Positions 5,678 to 9,499 of a stretch of DNA of 9,499 nucleotides are shown piece after piece. Both the position numbers and the translations under genes were made by a program. Source of the stretch: UBA2040 sp002332715 (lineage in GTDB: Bacteria > Bacteroidota > Bacteroidia > Flavobacteriales_D > Crocinitomicaceae); assembly GCA_029242295.1 (NCBI GenBank), contig JAQWUF010000105.1, positions 1 to 9,499 on the forward strand. The letters run 5' to 3'. Each line of letters opens with the position of its first letter. The stretch's first letter is position 1. Below the pieces are notes generated by a model. It saw nothing but the letters and a program-made list of their open reading frames with translations. It was not told the DNA's origin and did not search any database.

Positions 5678-7075
5678 ATGAGAACAAAATATATTGATTT
5701 AATTGAGCAGACATTTGATTTTCCACAGAATGAATTCAGTCTGGAGGAAGACAGGTTGTTATTTCATGGGATTGATTTAATGAAAATAATTGAAGAGTAT
5801 GGTACACCGATTAAGTTTAACTATCTCCCACAAATTTCAAATAATATTCAACGGGCTAAAGGTTGGTTTCGCGAAGCCATCAATAATTTGGGTTATACTG
5901 GAAAGTACAAGTATGCTTATTGCACGAAAAGTTCGCATTTCTCGTACATTTTAAATGAAGTACTAAAAAATGACGTTGAGATAGAAACTTCGTCGGCTTT
6001 TGATATCGACATCGTACAAGAACTGATGAGAACAGAGAAACTTGCTCCAGGTAAAACCATTATCTGTAATGGATACAAACCTCAAAATTACATCGATAAA
6101 ATTGGTGAATTGATTAATTCGGGTGAACTGGACGTTATTCCTGTCGTTGATAACATTGAGGAAATGGAGCAATTGTTGGCGGTTGTAGATGAAAAAATAA
6201 CCATCAATATTGGAATTAGAATCGCTTCAGAAGAGGACCCGAAATTTGAGTTCTATACCTCTCGATTGGGAATACGGTATCGCGACATAGTACCTGTCTA
6301 TAAGTCTTTTCTGAAAGATAATCCGAGAGTTAAGGTAAAAATGCTTCACTTTTTCATCAATACAGGAATCAGCGACAACGCCTATTACTGGAATGAGTTA
6401 ACCAAGTGTTTGCGCGTATACAGTGATCTTAAATTGATCTGTGATGATTTGACTTCTCTCAATATTGGGGGTGGATTCCCAATTAAAAAGTCACTCGCTT
6501 TTGACTACGATTACTCATATATGGTGCATGAAATTTTAATGCAAATTAAGAAAATGTGTTCTGAATCTAAAATTCCAGAACCTACCATTTTTACTGAATT
6601 TGGATCTTTTACAGTAGGTGAGAGTGGAGGAGCAATTTTCAAAGTCATTCACCAGAAACAGCAAAATGACAGGGAGAATTGGAACATGATAGACTCATCT
6701 TTCATGACGAATCTACCTGACACTTGGGCGATTAATCAACGGTTCATTATGTTGCCTGTAAATAAGTGGCAAGAAAATTACGAACGTGTATTATTGGGTG
6801 GGTTAACTTGCGATAGCGACGATTATTACAATTCGGAACAACATAGTAATGCCATTTACTTACCCAAGTTTGATAAAACTAAACCATTGTACATCGGATT
6901 CTTCAACACAGGTGCATATCAAGAAACGATTGGTGGTTTTGGAGGACTGAAGCATTGTTTAATTCCTGAGCCTAAACATATTATAATCAAAAGAGACGAA
7001 GAAGGAAAGGTGACGACAGAAGTTTTTTCTAACGAACAAACCGCTTCAGATTATTTGAAAATACTCGGGTATTAA
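5678..7075 (+). CDS. speA: Biosynthetic arginine decarboxylase, short Bacteroidota type (fold III PLP)
   Basis: A 465-aa PLP enzyme of the alanine-racemase/ornithine-decarboxylase fold. In Bacteroidota this form is annotated as arginine decarboxylase, making agmatine for polyamines. Lys84 in YAYCTKSSHF is the likely PLP lysine at the end of the first barrel strand; LHFFINTGISDN, the glycine-rich LNIGGGFPIKK (261-271), and TEFGSFTVGESGGA (306-319) shape the phosphate and substrate pocket, and GGLTCDSDDYY (374-384) holds the conserved Cys378-Asp pair that completes the active site from the other subunit. It lacks the long insertions of the roughly 630-aa E. coli SpeA. Third gene of the prfB operon by spacing (20 nt). 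The agmatine-using partner (speB or agmatine deiminase) is not behind it. Substrate (arginine versus another diamino acid) is taken from family annotation and cannot be proven from sequence alone. Confidence 0.88.
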   Translation: MRTKYIDLIEQTFDFPQNEFSLEEDRLLFHGIDLMKIIEEYGTPIKFNYLPQISNNIQRAKGWFREAINNLGYTGKYKYAYCTKSSHFSYILNEVLKNDVEIETSSAFDIDIVQELMRTEKLAPGKTIICNGYKPQNYIDKIGELINSGELDVIPVVDNIEEMEQLLAVVDEKITINIGIRIASEEDPKFEFYTSRLGIRYRDIVPVYKSFLKDNPRVKVKMLHFFINTGISDNAYYWNELTKCLRVYSDLKLICDDLTSLNIGGGFPIKKSLAFDYDYSYMVHEILMQIKKMCSESKIPEPTIFTEFGSFTVGESGGAIFKVIHQKQQNDRENWNMIDSSFMTNLPDTWAINQRFIMLPVNKWQENYERVLLGGLTCDSDDYYNSEQHSNAIYLPKFDKTKPLYIGFFNTGAYQETIGGFGGLKHCLIPEPKHIIIKRDEEGKVTTEVFSNEQTASDYLKILGY

Positions 7076-7087
7076 CATATAATTAAC

Positions 7088-7129
7088 AAGTCAATAAAAA
7101 GAGTTTAAGTTTTAACGATTTATTGGCTT
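7088..7129 (+). terminator. Possible terminator after speA
   Basis: Arms AAGTCAATAAA (7088-7098) and TTTATTGGCTT (7119-7129) pair over 11 bp with one T-G wobble around a 20-nt loop, followed by a T-rich stretch. The stem is AT-rich and the loop long, so this is weaker than the other terminators; it overlaps the promoter of the next gene. Confidence 0.35.
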
Positions 7130-7155
7130 TTGTCGGTTTTAAAATGTTACTTTTG
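7123..7155 (+). promoter_or_regulatory. Promoter of the unknown gene at 7178
   Basis: TACTTTTG at 7148-7155 is a perfect TAnnTTTG, with TTG at 7123-7125 giving a 22-nt spacer. It lies inside the apparent extension from the TTG at 7130 and so rules that start out. Confidence 0.65.
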
Positions 7156-7177
7156 CCCTCCGAATTCACACCTACAA

Positions 7178-7567
7178 ATGGAAATTAGTTCCACTATAAT
7201 GAGCATACAAAAAATATACACCAAGGTAAAATCAAAATTCAGCGATAGAATAGAGGTTTTAAGTCAATTAAAGAACGTAGAATTTATAATTGTGGATAAA
7301 GACGAGCGCAACTTTGAGGACGCAGATGCTTTGATCATTTTTCACGAGGACCACAATTTGGAAGCATCGGGAGAAGAAATTCGCGATATTTTCGAAAAGA
7401 AACTGCGTCCTATTCACAAGATTGATATTAACGGAACGAAGCAAGTTATTCTTACACATTATGGTTTGTGGGTAGATCGTAATAATGTTCAGTCTCCTTT
7501 GATCATTGGAACAGACCAGTTGGTTAACAATCCAAAAATCGAAGCACTTTTAGCTGAGATGCCATAA
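7178..7567 (+). CDS. Uncharacterised 129-aa protein
   Basis: I do not recognise the family. The protein is soluble-looking, with no signal peptide or membrane helix, and mixed alpha/beta in pattern: an amphipathic basic helix (about 8-32, QKIYTKVKSKF), a strand VEFIIVDKDE (34-43), a second strand ALIIFHEDH (51-59), an acidic-basic helix EEIRDIFEKK (66-75), a strand KQVILTHYGLWVD (88-100) and a C-terminal helix. Alternating strands ending in acidic residues suggest a small Rossmann-like or receiver-like fold, but no catalytic motif is plain. The start is uncertain: ATG 7178 and ATG 7199 both lie downstream of the promoter, giving 129 or 122 aa; the TTG at 7130 does not. The gap to crtD is 77 nt. 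Codon and base use match the neighbours, so recent transfer is not indicated. Confidence 0.75.
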   Translation: MEISSTIMSIQKIYTKVKSKFSDRIEVLSQLKNVEFIIVDKDERNFEDADALIIFHEDHNLEASGEEIRDIFEKKLRPIHKIDINGTKQVILTHYGLWVDRNNVQSPLIIGTDQLVNNPKIEALLAEMP

Positions 7568-7644
7568 GGGCGAAAAATCCAATTTATTTCTTTACTCTTT
7601 GAACTTCAAGACGTTTTTTGCGTTTATGAAAGATATTTTGTACT

Positions 7645-9114
7645 ATGTCAAAAATGAAGAAAGCAATCGTGGTTGGAAGTGGAATAGCTGGCATAGCTTC
7701 TGCCATTCGCTTGGCTGTTAAAGGGTATGACGTAGAGGTATTTGAGAAAAACAGTTATTTAGGCGGTAAATTGACGGAAATCCGTTTGGATGATTATCGC
7801 TTCGATGCTGGGCCTTCACTTTTTACTATGCCACAATTTGTTGAGGAATTATTTGAACTTTCTGATAAAAAGCCTTCTGATTATTTTGAATATGAACGTT
7901 CCAAAATTGCCTGTCATTATTTTTTCGAAGACGGGACATTTCTTCCTTTTCCGGCTGATAAAAAGAAATTACTTCATGAGGTTGAGAAGCGTCTTAAAAT
8001 CGACGTAAAACCTTTGTTTGAGCATCTTGAACATGCAGAATATATTTATCGAAAAACGCACAAAACTTTTCTAGAACAGTCTCTACATCAATTCGGTAAT
8101 TATTTTTCCAAAGATATTTTAGAATCTATACTTGCTATTCCAAAACTAGGATTGTTTAGCACAATGAATGAGGTCAATGAAAAGAAATTGAATCACCCAA
8201 AACTAGTTCAAATTTTTAATCGATATGCGACGTACAATGGTTCAAATCCTTATCAAGCACCAGGAATATTAAATGTGATACCTCATTTGGAGCATGGTTT
8301 TGGAACATTTTTCCCGAAAAAAGGAATGAATGATATCCCGCAATCATTGATCCGTTTTGGTAAAGATTTGGGCATTAAATTTCAGGTGAATCAACCCGTC
8401 GATGAGATAGTTGTCGAAGCTAAAAAGGTAAAAGGGATTCTAACAAAAGGAAAATTTTTTCCAGCGGATGTCGTTTTTTGCAATTCAGATATTCGACCGG
8501 CGTATAAATATCTTCTTCTAACAGAGAAGATTCCAAAAAAGGTGCAAAAGCAAGAACCGTCTAGTTCTGCGATGATTTTTTATTGGGGAGTAAAGAAAAA
8601 GTTTGACCAATTGGATTTGCACAACATTTTTTTCGCAGAAGATTATAAAAAGGAATTTGAAGCTATTTTCAACAAAAATACGGTAGATTCTGATCCGACC
8701 GTTTATATTCATGTTAGTTCTAAGATGAAACCCGATGACGCTCCAGACACAGGCGAAAATTGGTTTGTAATGGTAAATGTTCCATCAAATTCAGGTCAAA
8801 ATTGGGAAACTTTGCGAAAACAAATTCGCTCGAATGTATTGTTGAAGTTGAGTCGTCTGCTAAAAACGGATATTGAATCACTGATTGAAGTCGAAGATTA
8901 TTTGGATCCAATTCGTATTGAGGAACGCACCTCGAGTTTTGCAGGTGCACTTTATGGTGCGAGCTCAAATGATAGAATGGCGGCGTTTCTTCGTCATCCG
9001 AATTTTTCTAAAGTGAGGGGGTTGTATTTTGTTGGCGGTAGTGTCCACCCTGGAGGAGGAATTCCCCTTTGTCTACTTTCAGCGAAGATTGCAGTTTCTG
9101 CTGTTAAAAATTAA
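7645..9114 (+). CDS. CrtI-superfamily carotenoid desaturase, probably CrtD-like
   Basis: A 489-aa FAD enzyme of carotenoid synthesis. The N-terminal dinucleotide-binding motif is AIVVGSGIAGIASAIRLA with GSGIAG at 11-16 and the ribose-binding Glu34 in VEVFEK; LGGKLTEIRLDDYRFDAGPS follows as in phytoene desaturases. The C-terminal FAD motif is GLYFVGGSVHPGGGIPLCLLSAKI. Segments such as RYATYNGSNPYQAPG, ALYGASSNDRMAAFLRHPNF and LHNIFFAEDYKKEF recall the flavobacterial enzymes annotated as CrtD (1-hydroxycarotenoid 3,4-desaturase), and I favour this over the phytoene desaturase CrtI, though annotation of the two is often mixed. No crtB, crtZ or crtY gene is adjacent, so it stands apart from a carotenoid cluster. 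ATG 7645 is chosen; Met4 is a near equivalent. Upstream, GATATTTTG (7632-7640) is only a poor -7 match, so it may be read through from the preceding gene. Confidence 0.88.
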   Translation: MSKMKKAIVVGSGIAGIASAIRLAVKGYDVEVFEKNSYLGGKLTEIRLDDYRFDAGPSLFTMPQFVEELFELSDKKPSDYFEYERSKIACHYFFEDGTFLPFPADKKKLLHEVEKRLKIDVKPLFEHLEHAEYIYRKTHKTFLEQSLHQFGNYFSKDILESILAIPKLGLFSTMNEVNEKKLNHPKLVQIFNRYATYNGSNPYQAPGILNVIPHLEHGFGTFFPKKGMNDIPQSLIRFGKDLGIKFQVNQPVDEIVVEAKKVKGILTKGKFFPADVVFCNSDIRPAYKYLLLTEKIPKKVQKQEPSSSAMIFYWGVKKKFDQLDLHNIFFAEDYKKEFEAIFNKNTVDSDPTVYIHVSSKMKPDDAPDTGENWFVMVNVPSNSGQNWETLRKQIRSNVLLKLSRLLKTDIESLIEVEDYLDPIRIEERTSSFAGALYGASSNDRMAAFLRHPNFSKVRGLYFVGGSVHPGGGIPLCLLSAKIAVSAVKN

Positions 9115-9131
9115 TCTTTTCAAGTTCTTTT

Positions 9132-9155
9132 ATTTTAACTCTTAAGAAGTAAAAT
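9132..9155. terminator. Weak inverted repeat between convergent crtD-like and zinc-ribbon genes
   Basis: ATTTTAACTCTT (9132-9143) faces AAGAAGTAAAAT (9144-9155) with two mismatches and no real loop. It lies exactly between the two convergent stops and could help end either transcript, but it is AT-only in most of its length. Confidence 0.25.
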
Positions 9156-9428
9156 CTATAATGTTAAAGGTTGTCCTTGAAGAATCTTCTCAATTTTTTT
9201 TCTCATTTCACTATCTAAATTCCGATACCAATCTATATGTTTGGACCATGCACCACAACCTCCTGGGTAACTAGGCCCAGGACATTGAGTATCCGCCCAT
9301 GTCTTAGAGCATTCCGGACATTTACCAGAGGTTTCAAAAGTATTCCATGAGTGACCGCAGATACATTGCCAATATGAACCACCATCAGGTTCCCAATCGC
9401 ACTTTGGACAAGCTATTTCAATTTTCAT
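9156..9428 (-). CDS. Small cysteine-rich zinc-ribbon-like protein
   Basis: A 90-aa protein whose first two thirds are built of paired cysteines: C7-x2-C10 (ACPKCDWEPDGG), C22-x-C24-x-H26 (QCICGHSW), C37-x2-C40 (KCPECSKTW), then C49 and C58 (QCPGPSYPGGCGAW). These can form two zinc sites, as in tandem zinc ribbons. The C-terminal third is a charged helix (LDSEMRKKIEKIL). I recall similar short proteins beginning MKIEI.CPKC.WEPDGG..W.C in Bacteroidota, all of unknown function. Zinc binding is inferred from spacing; a nucleic-acid or protein-binding role is possible but not shown. ATG at 9428. The gene is convergent with crtD and preceded by no recognisable TAnnTTTG. It lies beside the repeat-like tail at 9451-9499, which hints at an accessory, cassette-like location. 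Confidence 0.8.
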   Translation of the reverse strand: MKIEIACPKCDWEPDGGSYWQCICGHSWNTFETSGKCPECSKTWADTQCPGPSYPGGCGAWSKHIDWYRNLDSEMRKKIEKILQGQPLTL

Positions 9429-9450
9429 ATTAGTGTATATTAATGTTTAC

Positions 9451-9499
9451 CAACGGTTGAGTGTAGCATCAGTAAGGGATTGCGGAGCACTTATCTGTC
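9451..9499. repeat. Candidate dispersed or cassette-associated repeat at right edge
   Basis: The tail holds CAACGGTTG (9451-9459), whose CAAC and GTTG arms are complementary around a single G, followed by GTTGAGT (9456-9462), which fits the integron core pattern GTTRRRY, and then a GC-richer stretch containing ATTGCGGAGC. Sequences of this look occur in intergenic regions beside small orphan genes in Bacteroidota, as I remember them. Only one copy is in the window and it is cut by the edge, so repetition cannot be shown here. Confidence 0.3.

Noticed and set aside
7130..7177. TTG start extending the unknown gene by 16 codons
   Set aside because: The extension contains the TACTTTTG promoter element, so it would lie upstream of the transcript; its residues (CYFCPPN) do not resemble the rest.
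1..9499. A defence system, CRISPR array, prophage or transposon
   Set aside because: No repeat-spacer array, nuclease/helicase pair, integrase, transposase or target-site duplication could be seen; the genes are mainly core metabolism.

Overview
The window looks like a chromosomal stretch of a low-GC member of the Bacteroidota, most likely order Flavobacteriales (possibly near Fluviicola/Crocinitomicaceae; the family-level guess is weak). Three things support this: genes lack Shine-Dalgarno sequences; several starts sit just downstream of the Bacteroidota-type -7 element TAnnTTTG, perfect at three sites; and the protein types fit (short 465-aa arginine decarboxylase, CrtD-like carotenoid desaturase, gcvH-vanZ-tonB gene order). 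No CRISPR array, phage gene, transposase, tRNA or rRNA was seen. Most of the window is ordinary housekeeping and catabolic DNA.

Region by region: (1) 1-1638, plus strand: the end of homogentisate 1,2-dioxygenase (hmgA, cut by the window edge) and 4-hydroxyphenylpyruvate dioxygenase (hppD), two consecutive steps of tyrosine degradation in one operon, closed by a strong hairpin terminator. (2) About 1646-1969: this gap is not empty. It holds the decayed C-terminal LytTR DNA-binding domain of a response regulator, still in one frame but broken by in-frame stops. (3) 1963-2544: purE (purine synthesis) with its own promoter, whose -33 element lies in the last codons of the pseudogene, and a perfectly palindromic terminator shared with the convergent tonB gene. 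(4) 2575-4063, minus strand: gcvH (glycine cleavage H protein), a small VanZ-like membrane protein starting 2 nt after it with TTG, and a TonB-type energy transducer.

(5) 4176-7075, plus strand: prfB (release factor 2, without the usual programmed frameshift), an ArsC/YfgD-family thiol protein and a biosynthetic arginine decarboxylase, tightly spaced as one operon. (6) 7123-9114: an unrecognised 129-aa protein with a clear promoter of its own, then a CrtI-superfamily carotenoid desaturase most like flavobacterial CrtD. (7) 9156-9499: a convergent small cysteine-rich (zinc-ribbon-like) protein and an intergenic tail that resembles dispersed or cassette-associated Bacteroidota repeats.

The clearest functional units are tyrosine catabolism (HppD makes homogentisate, HmgA opens its ring) and the prfB operon. 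The least conventional items are the LytTR pseudogene with its embedded purE promoter, the frameshift-free prfB, the unknown 129-aa protein, and the sequence at the right edge.
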